A stretch of DNA of 54,022 nucleotides from assembly GCA_000431975.1 (NCBI GenBank), contig HF988530.1, positions 1-54,022 on the forward strand, written 5' to 3'. The translations under genes and the position numbers were made by a program. Source of the DNA: Prevotella sp. CAG:924 (GTDB lineage Bacteria; Bacteroidota; Bacteroidia; Bacteroidales; Bacteroidaceae). Shown here piece by piece: positions 1 to 8,611 of the stretch; the first letter of the stretch is position 1; each line of letters starts with the position of its first letter. The notes below the pieces were generated by a model. It did not search any database. It saw nothing but the letters and a program-made list of their open reading frames with translations, and was not told the DNA's origin.

Positions 1-164
1 GGCTAAACAATCCCCTATATTTCTTGGGTGAGCCCACAACTCTCCTTAGGTTTATCGGGTGAGCCGTGAAACGCCTCCTCTGTAAGGCTTGACTGGTCTG
101 GAAGCCTTATCGTGCGGAGCAGTAGGACAGGCAGGGATATCGTTTGCCGTAGCAAATTGTTTTC
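1..164. other. Window edge, no gene seen
   Basis: No coding frame is supported here. It lies downstream of the leftward barrel gene. It holds a 7-base inverted repeat AAGGCTT/AAGCCTT at 84-108, which could end the leftward transcript but has no T run, and the 9-mer GGGTGAGCC twice (26-34 and 57-65). Confidence 0.4.
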
Positions 165-2702
165 TCAGTTGATGTCAAAAGTGCATTTTACAATGATTTC
201 TCTGGGGCGCAGTCTGTAGGTGGTCATGGCCGACAGTGTCTCGCTGACGTTTATCCGTTCGATATGGTCCTTCCCGATGATATTATTACAGCTGACAGAC
301 CACTCTATATGCTTGAAACGGTAACTCGCAAGGATGTCCAAAAAATAATTCGTGCCGAAATCCTTGTCGTTGGTATGCGTAATCGAATTGTTCAGTTGAA
401 AGGTAAGTCTGTCCGTAGGAAAGAAATACGTCTTTAGGGTATGTGACCAGTCAACGGCAGTCACGCTCGACAACTCCGGCCGTGTGTCGTTCTTCAGCTT
501 CGAGGTCATGACCTCGGAGCGTCCCTCAAGCGCCATCCATGATACGGGACGCAGTGAATAGTCCAGGAAGAATGTGTTGCGCGCCATATTCGCATCGTCC
601 ATCTCATTGGCCACGAGAAGCTTGTAACTGCTAGCCTGAAGATGCGCGCCCAGTGCCACGAAGGTCTTTGCCCAGGCAAACGTTTTACTCAGGCGTGCAT
701 ACAACGCACCCGTTCCGGTAGCTGCCGTGCTGTCTGTCGCTGTCATGGTGTATAGTGAGCCGTTCAGCGAGTATGTGTAAAGCGTGTTGTTGGTGACATG
801 ACGATACGACGGCTGTACAATAAAGAACAGACCGGACAGGGGATCGGAGAATCGGTAGCTCACCGATACTACCTGTGAAGAAGTATATCTCGGCGTACCA
901 CGGTTGATGATGCGTGTGCGATAATCGGAAAATAGAGGAACGTCGCACACGTCGTATAACCCTAATGGAGTATGGCCGAGCGAGGCTGCCAGCGATAATG
1001 TCGAGTATCCGTTCATCGTCCAACGGTACGACAGACGGGGATCGGCCCACAGCCGTCCAAGACGGTTGCCGCCGTATTTTTGGTTCACATACTTTACATC
1101 CACAAAGGCAGAGAGCCTATGGTCACCCCATTGGACAGAAACGGAAGGCGACCAGCCGGCCGACTGCCTATAGTAGGAGCCTTTGCCCAATGCCGATGAG
1201 TCCGTCCGCCCGTTCACATCCTCATTAAGGTATGCGACCGACACTTTATTGTCAATTCTGAACCGTCCTAATGAGAGGGAATAGTTGAATGAGGCATTGG
1301 CGTTCAGATAGTGCATGAATACCTGCTCCATGCCGTCACCAAGTGTAAGCAATTTACCGGGCATATAATAGTAGTCGATGCCGGCATCGAGCTGATAGAC
1401 ATCATGTCGTTTGGTCACGTAAGACATCTTCATCCGATCGGACAGGCTGCGGCTCCGTGGCTGCACAAGACGTGCCGTCTGTACGCCGTCGAGCGTCGAC
1501 GACCCTTCACCCTTATTGAAGTCCATATATCCACGCAGGTTATTGCTTATGAACATTTTATTGCCGTTATATTGATAGTTTATCTCTCCTTTCCACTCAC
1601 TGCGCTTATTGTCTAAGTCTTCATTTTCTATAAGGACGGGCATACCTGCCTGGGTGAGGTAGGTCGTATGGGTATTGCTTTCCGAATGTGTCTTGTCCAC
1701 GAACGCGCTGCCCTGGATGCGCAACTCAGAATCTGTGCCGAGCTTGAACAATAAATTACCGGCAGCCATGTGACTGTCATTAAGTGTATAGCGCTCTCTG
1801 TCTATATTGGGAATGGACTGGCTTGCCATTCTCAGCAATGATGATGGCTTGCCGGACTCGTTCTCCTGTGATACCAGATCGCGGATTTCACAGCTGATAT
1901 CCTTGCCGGTGTTATTGTTCTTATACAGCAACAAAGTCTGGAAGTTCTTGCGGAAACGCAAGGCCATGATCCTATTGTCATACAGCAGGCCGTCTCCATA
2001 TCCCAATCCCGCATCTACCGTACTGCTCCACATATCGTTCACGTCATCTCTCAAGACAAGATTAAGGGCGGCCTGGTCGCTGAACTGCACGCCTTTAAGT
2101 GATTTCACAGGCTGATGATTCTGCAGCACTTGTACGGAGGCGATCTTGTCGGCAGAGATATTCTTGTTGCCCATGCCATACTGGCTCCCGAGCAAGTCGA
2201 GTCCCTCCACATAGAATTTACTGATGGCCTTTCCCTGAAATTTCACAGAACCGTCATTACCGACTTCCAGTCCCGGCATCTTCGCTATCACGTCAGCGAT
2301 GCTCCGGTCTTGCCGTTGCTTGAAACCGGAGACGGAATACGTGAGCGTGTCACCGGAGGACTGTATGCGATTGGAGGTAACCTTCACCTCTTTTAAGGTG
2401 TACACATCTTCTTTCAGAATAATCTTCATGCCGCCATGCATCTCGCCTACGGGTATCACACGAGTCGCATAACCCAACGCACTTACCTTGATATTGTCTG
2501 CGGAATCTTTTAATTCAATGTTAAACTGCCCTAATGAATCTGTTACACTATAGGATAAGATCTTACCCTTTGCATTCAGGCACAGCACATTGACAGACTC
2601 TAACGGAGAATGGCTTTTGCCGTACACCCTTCCTGATACTTCCTGAGCTGCGGTTCCTGTAGGGAGAAAGAGTATCAGCAACAAGAGCAAATTAATTCTC
2701 AA
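165..2702 (-). CDS. TonB-dependent-receptor-like outer membrane beta-barrel protein
   Basis: Predicted outer-membrane barrel of about 845 residues. From the N-terminus one sees a signal peptide (RINLLLLLILFLPTGTAAQ), a carboxypeptidase-regulatory-like beta-sandwich (from EVSGRVYG for about 85 residues), a plug-like domain (ADVIAKMPGLEVGNDG, then FYVEGLDLLG) and a long barrel rich in alternating aromatic residues up to the C-terminus. I chose the TTG at 2702 because it gives a normal signal peptide directly; an ATG at 2807 in the same frame would add 35 residues of unlikely leader and overlap the preceding gene by 116 bases. Even from TTG the gene overlaps the GLPGLI stop by 11 bases, which suggests translational coupling. 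GLPGLI genes are often found beside such barrels in Bacteroidetes. No SusD partner is present, so the substrate is unknown. Confidence 0.8.
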   Translation of the reverse strand: MRINLLLLLILFLPTGTAAQEVSGRVYGKSHSPLESVNVLCLNAKGKILSYSVTDSLGQFNIELKDSADNIKVSALGYATRVIPVGEMHGGMKIILKEDVYTLKEVKVTSNRIQSSGDTLTYSVSGFKQRQDRSIADVIAKMPGLEVGNDGSVKFQGKAISKFYVEGLDLLGSQYGMGNKNISADKIASVQVLQNHQPVKSLKGVQFSDQAALNLVLRDDVNDMWSSTVDAGLGYGDGLLYDNRIMALRFRKNFQTLLLYKNNNTGKDISCEIRDLVSQENESGKPSSLLRMASQSIPNIDRERYTLNDSHMAAGNLLFKLGTDSELRIQGSAFVDKTHSESNTHTTYLTQAGMPVLIENEDLDNKRSEWKGEINYQYNGNKMFISNNLRGYMDFNKGEGSSTLDGVQTARLVQPRSRSLSDRMKMSYVTKRHDVYQLDAGIDYYYMPGKLLTLGDGMEQVFMHYLNANASFNYSLSLGRFRIDNKVSVAYLNEDVNGRTDSSALGKGSYYRQSAGWSPSVSVQWGDHRLSAFVDVKYVNQKYGGNRLGRLWADPRLSYRWTMNGYSTLSLAASLGHTPLGLYDVCDVPLFSDYRTRIINRGTPRYTSSQVVSVSYRFSDPLSGLFFIVQPSYRHVTNNTLYTYSLNGSLYTMTATDSTAATGTGALYARLSKTFAWAKTFVALGAHLQASSYKLLVANEMDDANMARNTFFLDYSLRPVSWMALEGRSEVMTSKLKNDTRPELSSVTAVDWSHTLKTYFFPTDRLTFQLNNSITHTNDKDFGTNYFLDILASYRFKHIEWSVSCNNIIGKDHIERINVSETLSAMTTYRLRPREIIVKCTFDIN

Positions 2703-3489
2703 TGAGAGCAGGTGTCCTTTTGGGGTATACCAATGGCTTTCCGTCACTTCCATAACCATGATTGACAATTCCAAAGCGTTTAACATATTCTTGAGGATTA
2801 GCGGCACTTTCCGTCTTCAGCTTATTCAGCTCCTCACGGGTGCAGGGCAGGTATTTGTCCAACGAAGGGGCGACATAGGCTTTATGTGCGTTGCGCATCT
2901 CTATACATTCGAATGAGAAGATACCGCTGGCGTCGTATGCGTACAGTATCAGCCCCGGTAATCCTTTCAGCTTCCAAGGACCCTCCTGGATCGGTATGGA
3001 TGGAGCGAAGCACGCTGTCCACATACGCCCTCCATAACTGCAAGTGGCGAACTGGCACGGCGTATTCAGTATCATGGTGTCTTTTTGGAGTAGGTTCCAT
3101 CTTATGGGGGTAATATCCTCCTCATACTTGAATTTCTCATATTCTTGGTCTGTGACGGTGCGTTTGCCGCGGAGGGGGTAGTTGTCATATATGCTGTACA
3201 ACTGCCTCGGTCTTGGGTAGTCGTATATCAAATTCATCAAGTCGGACACACTGCCACCTATCTTGCTGATACTGTCTGTTATCTCCTCACGCCGTCGCTG
3301 CCACCGCCCGTAAAAGTTCGAATGATACCGGGCTATATCCAGAACCTTCTCTTCCGAGCACAGCGAGTTGTCTTCATTATAAGTCTTGAAATTGGCAATG
3401 TAATGAATGCTCATCAGAATGGTGTCCGGCTCTTCGGCATAGAGCGGTGTGCAGAACAAAGTAAATATTAAGAGTAAGACCTTATGCAT
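2692..3489 (-). CDS. GLPGLI family secreted protein
   Basis: The 265-residue product starts with a signal peptide (MHKVLLLIFTLFCTPLYA) and carries the signature GLPGLI at residues 176-181, followed by an aromatic stretch (LYAYD). This Bacteroidetes-specific family has no settled function; members are exported and often sit beside TonB-dependent-receptor-like barrels, as here. Four cysteines (44, 145, 150, 160) could form disulfides outside the cytoplasm. It is the second gene of a leftward operon: a broken small-peptide gene lies 52 bases upstream and the barrel gene overlaps its end. The ATG at 3489 is well placed for the signal peptide. Confidence 0.85.
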   Translation of the reverse strand: MHKVLLLIFTLFCTPLYAEEPDTILMSIHYIANFKTYNEDNSLCSEEKVLDIARYHSNFYGRWQRRREEITDSISKIGGSVSDLMNLIYDYPRPRQLYSIYDNYPLRGKRTVTDQEYEKFKYEEDITPIRWNLLQKDTMILNTPCQFATCSYGGRMWTACFAPSIPIQEGPWKLKGLPGLILYAYDASGIFSFECIEMRNAHKAYVAPSLDKYLPCTREELNKLKTESAANPQEYVKRFGIVNHGYGSDGKPLVYPKRTPALIEN

Positions 3490-3541
3490 GGAAATGAATT
3501 AGAAAAAGCACCGGCGTTAGCCGATGCTGTTAATTAAAATA

Positions 3542-3742
3542 TTACTGGCAGTCTACAGAGGTCCAATAATCCAAAGCTTTAAGAGCTTCTTCAGGAGAAG
3601 CGTCAGCGTCTATCTCATGTATAGTTCCACAATCTGTAATGATGAACTATTTATATTCCAGTGGAGTGCTTGTGACATTTGCAGATACGGGTATGCTTAA
3701 TAACGAATTGGCCAAAAACAGTGATAATAAAATGTGTTTCAT
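3542..3742 (-). pseudogene. Small secreted-peptide gene interrupted by in-frame TAG
   Basis: An ATG at 3742 opens a frame with a clear signal peptide (KHILLSLFLANSLLS then IPVSA). TAG at 3649-3647 stops it after 31 codons, but the same frame runs on for 34 sense codons (FIITDCGTIHEIDADASPEE, ending DYWTSVDCQ) to TAA at 3542. Without the TAG it would be a 66-codon exported peptide with two cysteines in the mature part. A promoter-like TATATTTG lies just upstream, so this is the first gene of the operon with the GLPGLI protein and the barrel. I read it as a recent nonsense mutation (or a sequencing error). I do not recognise the peptide family. Confidence 0.6.
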
Positions 3743-3770
3743 AATTCTGTGCTTAATTAATAATTATATA

Positions 3771-3778
3771 CAAATATA
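3771..3778 (-). promoter_or_regulatory. Promoter -7 element for the leftward small peptide/GLPGLI/barrel operon
   Basis: Read leftward the sequence is TATATTTG, an exact match to the Bacteroidetes TAnnTTTG element, 28 bases before the small-peptide ATG. No good TTTG is seen 19-21 bases further upstream, where the DNA is almost pure A/T. Confidence 0.5.
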
Positions 3779-4243
3779 GTGAATATAATATTATATTATA
3801 ATTGTACTCGTTGTTTTTTTATATTATATTATGTAATTTGTTGATTATAGTTAAAATGTATATTCTAAGAAGCGGTAACTATTAGCTCCCCTATGTGTGT
3901 CTGCCTTTTTATTCTGATATAGCCTGCCACGTCTTTGATAATGCCGGAAGACGAACAGCCTGGCAATAACACGATTTTTCAGATCTCTAATGATGAGTTT
4001 GGACTTAAAAGAGAAAAGTAGAGGCAGGTGTGAGAATCCTGATATTTGTATTTGTCTTGTGCAATATCAGCTCTTTTCTATCGTTATTATCAACGATAAG
4101 CTGCTACAGTGCCGGTCTTTTCAAAAGGTAATGAGCGATTGCTGTTGTCTTATTGCCGGATTTTTCCGTGTGGTGCTGTTTGCTAGTCAGAACCTTCCAA
4201 CCCTTATATGAAAAAGGAAACCTATCTAATTGCATAAATATTG
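3779..4243. other. Intergenic region without a supported gene
   Basis: This 465-base stretch starts very AT-rich. It holds one 73-codon frame (3990-4211) that has no signal peptide, recognisable motif or promoter and that I do not accept as a gene. No clear promoter for the GH20 gene was found. Confidence 0.5.
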
Positions 4244-6751
4244 ATGAATAAGAAAATGATGAAATGCTGCGTCACTTTGTCGCTCTGTCTCGGCTTTTCC
4301 CTTCCGATGGCAGCCCAGGTGGCGATGCACTATCAGAAGATGGTGCAAGGCAAGGACGGCTATCAGAGCCGTTTCGTGTTGAAGAACACCTCCGGCCAGC
4401 CTTTGAAAAACGATTGGACAATCTATTTCTCGCAACTCCCGCAGGCAGTACAGAATGTGGGAACGACGGCTGTGAAGATCTGGCCGGTCAATGCCAACTT
4501 CTTTGCCATGGCTCCCACCGAGGCCTGGACCGATCTGCAGCCGGGCGACTCGCTCGTCTTTGACGCCTCTTTCGGTTTTAAGATGTACAAGACTTCCCAG
4601 CAGCCCGAAGGCTGGTTCTTTGTCGGCAGCGACGGGAAGCCGGCAGCTGTACCCTGTACCTATGCTCCCTTTGCCGACAGTGAGTATCAGCGTGGGGTGG
4701 AGTATAAGTGGCAGAGATTTTCCGGTGTCACCGACAAGGCGCTCAGTCCGACAGATGTCCTTCCTGCCGTGAAGCAGGCGCGTATGCTCAGCGGTACGTG
4801 CATGCTTGACAAGGGCTTCCGGATGGAAGCAGACGAGGCGGTAGCCCAGGAGGGCCGGCTGCTCAAGGAAAAACTGGAGAAGGAAGCCCGGTTGAGTTAT
4901 AACGATAAGGGCGTGCGCATCGTTCTCAGCGTGGACAATCAGCTGAAGGGCATGGAGACGGCCGGAACAATTACCTATAATGGACTGCCGTCGCCGGCCG
5001 ATGAATACTATGAGCTGACGGTCGGCAAAAAGGCGATCACGATCAAGGGCCGTACGCCCCATGCTGTATGGGACGGTGCCATGACACTGCTGGCCCTCCT
5101 GCGCAATCCTGTCAACCGTGCGTCACTGGCTTGCATGGAGATCAAGGACCAGCCCGACTTTGCTTTCCGATCGATGATGCTGGACGTAGGCCGTAACTTC
5201 ACACCGCAGAAAGAGCTTAAGAAGCTCGTTGATGTATTGACAGAGTATAAGCTCGATTACCTTCATCTTCATCTCGTCGATGATGAGGGCTGGCGTCTCG
5301 AGATTCCGGGCATACCTGAGTTGACTGAGGTGGGCAGCCGCCGTGGCTATACGACGGATGAGCGCGACTGCCTGTATCCGGGATATGACGGTAATTTTGA
5401 TCCGAAGGCCACCACGGTAGGCAATGGTTTTATCTCGCGTGCCGAATACATCGAACTGATAAAATATGCACAGGCCCGCCATGTACAGATCATTCCCGAG
5501 ATAGAATGTCCCGGACACTCCCGCGCTGCCGTGAAGTCGATGGAGGCCCGCTACCATAAATATAAGGATACCGATCCGCAGAAAGCAATGGAATATCTGC
5601 TCACCGACTTTGCCGACTCGAGCGACTATGAGGCAGGATCGGCCCAGGGCTATCGGAATAATGTGATGAACATCGCGCTGCCGTCGACGCAACATTTTCT
5701 GAGGCATGTGCTTAAGGAAGTGGTAGCGATGCACCGCGAAGCCGGAGTGCCTCTGCCCGTGATCCATCTCGGCGGTGATGAGGTGGCACCCGGCAGCTGG
5801 AAGAAGTCGCCGGCCTGTCATGCCAAGATGCGGGAACTGGGTTTCACGACAACGGAAGAGCTCTCTTCATGGTTCTATTCCAACCTGATCAAGATGATGG
5901 ACGACAGTCTGGGCGTGAAGTTTGCCGGATGGCAGGAGATGTTCTCTAACCATCCCCATCTGAACACCGCCTACAACCGGTCGCGTGCCTTCGGCGTGAA
6001 CTGTTGGAACGCGGTTGCCGAATGGAACGCTGCCGACCTGCTTTTCAACCTGGCCAATCAGGGTGTGCCGATGATCGTCAGCAATGTGAGCAACACTTAT
6101 TGCGACCTGGCCTACTCGGCCAATCCCGATGAGCCGGGGCTTATTTGGGGAGGCTATGTGGATGAGGCTACTCCTTTCAACTTGCTGCCCTATGATCCTT
6201 ATCGTTCCCAGCACGACAACGTAGCCGGTACGGCTGCCTATTCTTGGAAGACTACTCCCGAAGGTGCTGTCAGTCTGACAGCTGAGGGACGGCGTAACAT
6301 CGTTGGTGTGCAGGGACAGCTCTGGGCAGAGACCATCCGTGGTCCGCAATGGATGGAGTATCAGCTCTTCCCCAAGGCTCTCGGTGTGCTGGAGCGAGGA
6401 TGGAATGCCCATCCTTCCTGGGAGGCCGTGCAGGGTGAGGAAGCCGGGAAAGCCTATGCCGATGCCCTCAACCTGTGGTATGCCAAGATCGACAAGATGG
6501 AACTGCCCGCTCTCGCATCGCGGGTGAACATTCATGTGACGGCACCCGGCCTGCGCTACGCCGGCGGAGCCGTGGAGGCTGCCATGCCGATGACTCAGGG
6601 TAAGATCCACTATACGGTCGACGGCAGTGAGCCTACTGCCGCTTCTCCTGTCTACAATGGACCGGTAAAGATGTCGGAGGGCACTTTTAAGGCCCGTTTC
6701 ATCACTAACGGCGGACAACAGAGCGCTGTCAGCGCATGGGTGGTGAAATAA
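4244..6751 (+). CDS. Secreted beta-N-acetylhexosaminidase, GH20
   Basis: Expected to remove terminal beta-linked GlcNAc/GalNAc from glycans outside the cytoplasm. The 835-residue product has a signal peptide ending near MAAQ, an N-terminal chitobiase-type carbohydrate-binding domain (about 28-165), a GH20b domain, and a GH20 TIM barrel from about residue 306. The motif HLGGDEV carries the Asp512-Glu513 pair used in the substrate-assisted GH20 mechanism. A chitobiase C-terminal-like domain (VDGSEPT) closes the protein. A TTG three bases upstream is in frame, but the ATG at 4244 is preferred. It stands alone with no SusCD partner; host mucin or chitin-type glycans are plausible substrates by inference. 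Confidence 0.9.
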   Translation: MNKKMMKCCVTLSLCLGFSLPMAAQVAMHYQKMVQGKDGYQSRFVLKNTSGQPLKNDWTIYFSQLPQAVQNVGTTAVKIWPVNANFFAMAPTEAWTDLQPGDSLVFDASFGFKMYKTSQQPEGWFFVGSDGKPAAVPCTYAPFADSEYQRGVEYKWQRFSGVTDKALSPTDVLPAVKQARMLSGTCMLDKGFRMEADEAVAQEGRLLKEKLEKEARLSYNDKGVRIVLSVDNQLKGMETAGTITYNGLPSPADEYYELTVGKKAITIKGRTPHAVWDGAMTLLALLRNPVNRASLACMEIKDQPDFAFRSMMLDVGRNFTPQKELKKLVDVLTEYKLDYLHLHLVDDEGWRLEIPGIPELTEVGSRRGYTTDERDCLYPGYDGNFDPKATTVGNGFISRAEYIELIKYAQARHVQIIPEIECPGHSRAAVKSMEARYHKYKDTDPQKAMEYLLTDFADSSDYEAGSAQGYRNNVMNIALPSTQHFLRHVLKEVVAMHREAGVPLPVIHLGGDEVAPGSWKKSPACHAKMRELGFTTTEELSSWFYSNLIKMMDDSLGVKFAGWQEMFSNHPHLNTAYNRSRAFGVNCWNAVAEWNAADLLFNLANQGVPMIVSNVSNTYCDLAYSANPDEPGLIWGGYVDEATPFNLLPYDPYRSQHDNVAGTAAYSWKTTPEGAVSLTAEGRRNIVGVQGQLWAETIRGPQWMEYQLFPKALGVLERGWNAHPSWEAVQGEEAGKAYADALNLWYAKIDKMELPALASRVNIHVTAPGLRYAGGAVEAAMPMTQGKIHYTVDGSEPTAASPVYNGPVKMSEGTFKARFITNGGQQSAVSAWVVK

Positions 6752-6822
6752 AGACTTTCGTGCGGATGCACCTCTGACGGCATGTGTCCACAGACCATTT
6801 TTCAAAGAAACAGATGGCTTGG

Positions 6823-6873
6823 CCGCCCCCGTACCGATCGTAGAGCAAATGCTTTCTATCGGTGCGGGGGCGG
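6823..6873 (+). terminator. Long hairpin after the GH20 gene
   Basis: A 16-base stem (6823-6838 with 6858-6873, one G-T pair) encloses a loop that is itself partly self-complementary. It lies 72 bases after the GH20 stop. There is no T run after it, so termination is likely but not certain. Confidence 0.45.
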
Positions 6874-6919
6874 TATCTGTGAAAGAACGGCCTGTCAGAA
6901 TGGAGGGTATACCCCTATT

Positions 6920-6949
6920 ATGTTACGTATAGTACTTCTTATGTAACAT
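6920..6949. promoter_or_regulatory. Candidate operator upstream of xylBA
   Basis: The perfect 7-base inverted repeat ATGTTAC (6920-6926) and GTAACAT (6943-6949) sits 13 bases upstream of the xylBA -33 element, a normal place for a regulator site. In Bacteroides, xylBA is controlled by a Nudix-type regulator; no such gene lies in this window, so the binding protein is a guess. Confidence 0.4.
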
Positions 6950-6962
6950 TACGTCTTTTTTT

Positions 6963-6994
6963 ATTGTGCGGTCTCTGTTTTTTTTCTATCTTTG
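6963..6994 (+). promoter_or_regulatory. Promoter of xylBA
   Basis: ATTG at 6963-6966 and TATCTTTG at 6987-6994 are 20 bases apart, a close match to the Bacteroidetes primary-sigma promoter. Transcription would begin near 7001, about 18 bases before the xylB ATG, which rules out the in-frame codon at 6992 as the start. Confidence 0.75.
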
Positions 6995-7018
6995 CAAGCA
7001 GTAATCACTAAAACAGAT

Positions 7019-8515
7019 ATGAATCATCAGTACCTTTTAGGCTTTGACGTGGGCAGCAGCTCCGTGAAAGCATCCCTGGTAGATATTGACAATGGACGGG
7101 CAGCCGCTTCGGCATTCTATCCCGATCATGAGGCTCCCATCATCAGCGTGAAAAGCGGATGGGCCGAGCAAGACCCCGCTATGTGGTGGGACAACGCCAA
7201 GCAGGCCCTCAAGGATGTGATGCAGCAGACCGGCTGTAAAGGCGAGGACATCCGTGCTATCGGCATCAGTTATCAGATGCACGGCCTGGTGTGTGTAGAT
7301 AAGGAACAGAACGTGCTGCGGCCGTCCATCATCTGGTGCGACTCGCGTGCTGTGCCTTATGGCGAGAAGGCTCTCAAAGCTTTGGGCGAGGAGCGTTGCC
7401 TGCAGCATCTGCTCAACCAGCCCGGTAACTTCACTGCCGCCAAACTGGCGTGGGTGAAAGAGAATGAGCCTGCCATATATAATAAGGTATATAAGATCCT
7501 GCTTCCCGGCGACTATCTTGCCATGAAGCTCAGCGGTGAGATCAACACCACGGTGGAGGGATTGTCGGAGGGCATCTTCTGGGATTTCCGGGAGAAGAAA
7601 CCTGCCAAGTTCCTTCTCGACTATTTCGGATTCTCCGAGGATCTGTTGGCCGACACTGTACCCACTTTTGCAGTGCAGAGCACGGTGAGTGCTGCCGCAG
7701 CAGCGGAGACCGGCCTGAAGGAAGGCACGCCCATCAGCTATCGTGCCGGCGACCAGCCCAACAACGCCGTGTCGCTCAATGTGTTTAACCCCGGAGAGAT
7801 CGCATCGACGGCAGGAACGAGTGGTGTGGTATATGGCGTGCTCGGAAAGGTAGGCTATGATCCCAAGAGCCGTGTCAACACTTTCGCACATGTGAACTAT
7901 ACTCCAGAGCAGGAACGTCTCGGCGTACTGCTGTGTATCAATGGTACGGGAATTCTCAATGCGTGGATACGCCGCAATGTCGTACCTGAGGGAATGGGTT
8001 ACAGCGAGATGAACGATTTCGCCGCTTCCGTGCCTGTCGGATCGGAAGGCGTCAGCGTGATACCTTTCGGCAATGGTGCCGAGCGAGTGCTGGAGAATCA
8101 CGAGACGGGCTGTTCCATCCACGGGCTGAACTTCAACCGTCATACAAGGGCCCACATTGTGCGGGCCGCACAGGAAGGCATTGTCTTCTCGTTCTGCTAC
8201 GGCATGGAGGTGATGCGCGACATGGGCATGGATATCCATCAGATACATGCCGGCCGGGCAAACATGTTCCTAAGTCCGCTCTTCCGCGACACGCTCGCAA
8301 CGACCAGCGGCGCGACGATCGGACTGTATGAGACCGACGGCAGCGTGGGAGCAGCCAAGGGCGCCGGTATGGGTGCCGGTATCTACCGCGATCACGATGA
8401 GGCTTTCGCCACACTGGAGAAGGTGGCGGAGATAGAGCCCGATGAGCAGCACCGCAGCCAGTACCTTGAAGCCTATGAGCTTTGGAAAGAACGGCTCCGT
8501 CAGGTGGACAGGTAA
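7019..8515 (+). CDS. xylB: Xylulokinase
   Basis: Phosphorylates D-xylulose to xylulose 5-phosphate with ATP, feeding the pentose phosphate pathway in the cytoplasm. The 498-residue protein is of usual length and has the FGGY-kinase fold: N-terminal phosphate-binding strand LGFDVGSSSVKA, substrate-side motif IGISYQMHG, and the likely catalytic Asp245 in YRAGDQPNNA between the N and C lobes. The ATG at 7019 is chosen because the promoter overlaps the earlier in-frame codon at 6992. xylA follows 96 bases later on the same strand, making the xylose operon in the order xylB-xylA. Confidence 0.93.
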   Translation: MNHQYLLGFDVGSSSVKASLVDIDNGRAAASAFYPDHEAPIISVKSGWAEQDPAMWWDNAKQALKDVMQQTGCKGEDIRAIGISYQMHGLVCVDKEQNVLRPSIIWCDSRAVPYGEKALKALGEERCLQHLLNQPGNFTAAKLAWVKENEPAIYNKVYKILLPGDYLAMKLSGEINTTVEGLSEGIFWDFREKKPAKFLLDYFGFSEDLLADTVPTFAVQSTVSAAAAAETGLKEGTPISYRAGDQPNNAVSLNVFNPGEIASTAGTSGVVYGVLGKVGYDPKSRVNTFAHVNYTPEQERLGVLLCINGTGILNAWIRRNVVPEGMGYSEMNDFAASVPVGSEGVSVIPFGNGAERVLENHETGCSIHGLNFNRHTRAHIVRAAQEGIVFSFCYGMEVMRDMGMDIHQIHAGRANMFLSPLFRDTLATTSGATIGLYETDGSVGAAKGAGMGAGIYRDHDEAFATLEKVAEIEPDEQHRSQYLEAYELWKERLRQVDR

Positions 8516-8542
8516 GGCGGACGGCTTCTATACCTATTTTAA

Positions 8543-8564
8543 TATATATACCTTATTATATATA
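8543..8564 (+). repeat. AT-only inverted repeat in the xylB-xylA spacer
   Basis: TATATATA at 8543-8550 is repeated in inverted (and direct) orientation at 8557-8564. It could form a weak mRNA hairpin between the two cistrons or simply reflect AT-rich spacer DNA. Confidence 0.35.
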
Positions 8565-8611
8565 TAGCAATAAAGAAAAACAGTATTAACTAATCAATAA
8601 ACAAATCAATT

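Noticed and set aside
26..65. GGGTGAGCC repeated twice near the window start
   Set aside because: Only two short copies with no further periodicity; too little to call a repeat element.
3990..4211. 73-codon rightward frame before the GH20 gene
   Set aside because: No signal peptide, motif, promoter or operon context; composition fits chance in AT-rich spacer DNA.
5867..6805. 312-codon leftward frame opposite the GH20 gene
   Set aside because: Shadow frame; no motif or promoter.
7037..8248. 403-codon leftward frame opposite xylB
   Set aside because: Shadow of xylB codon bias; no recognisable protein features.
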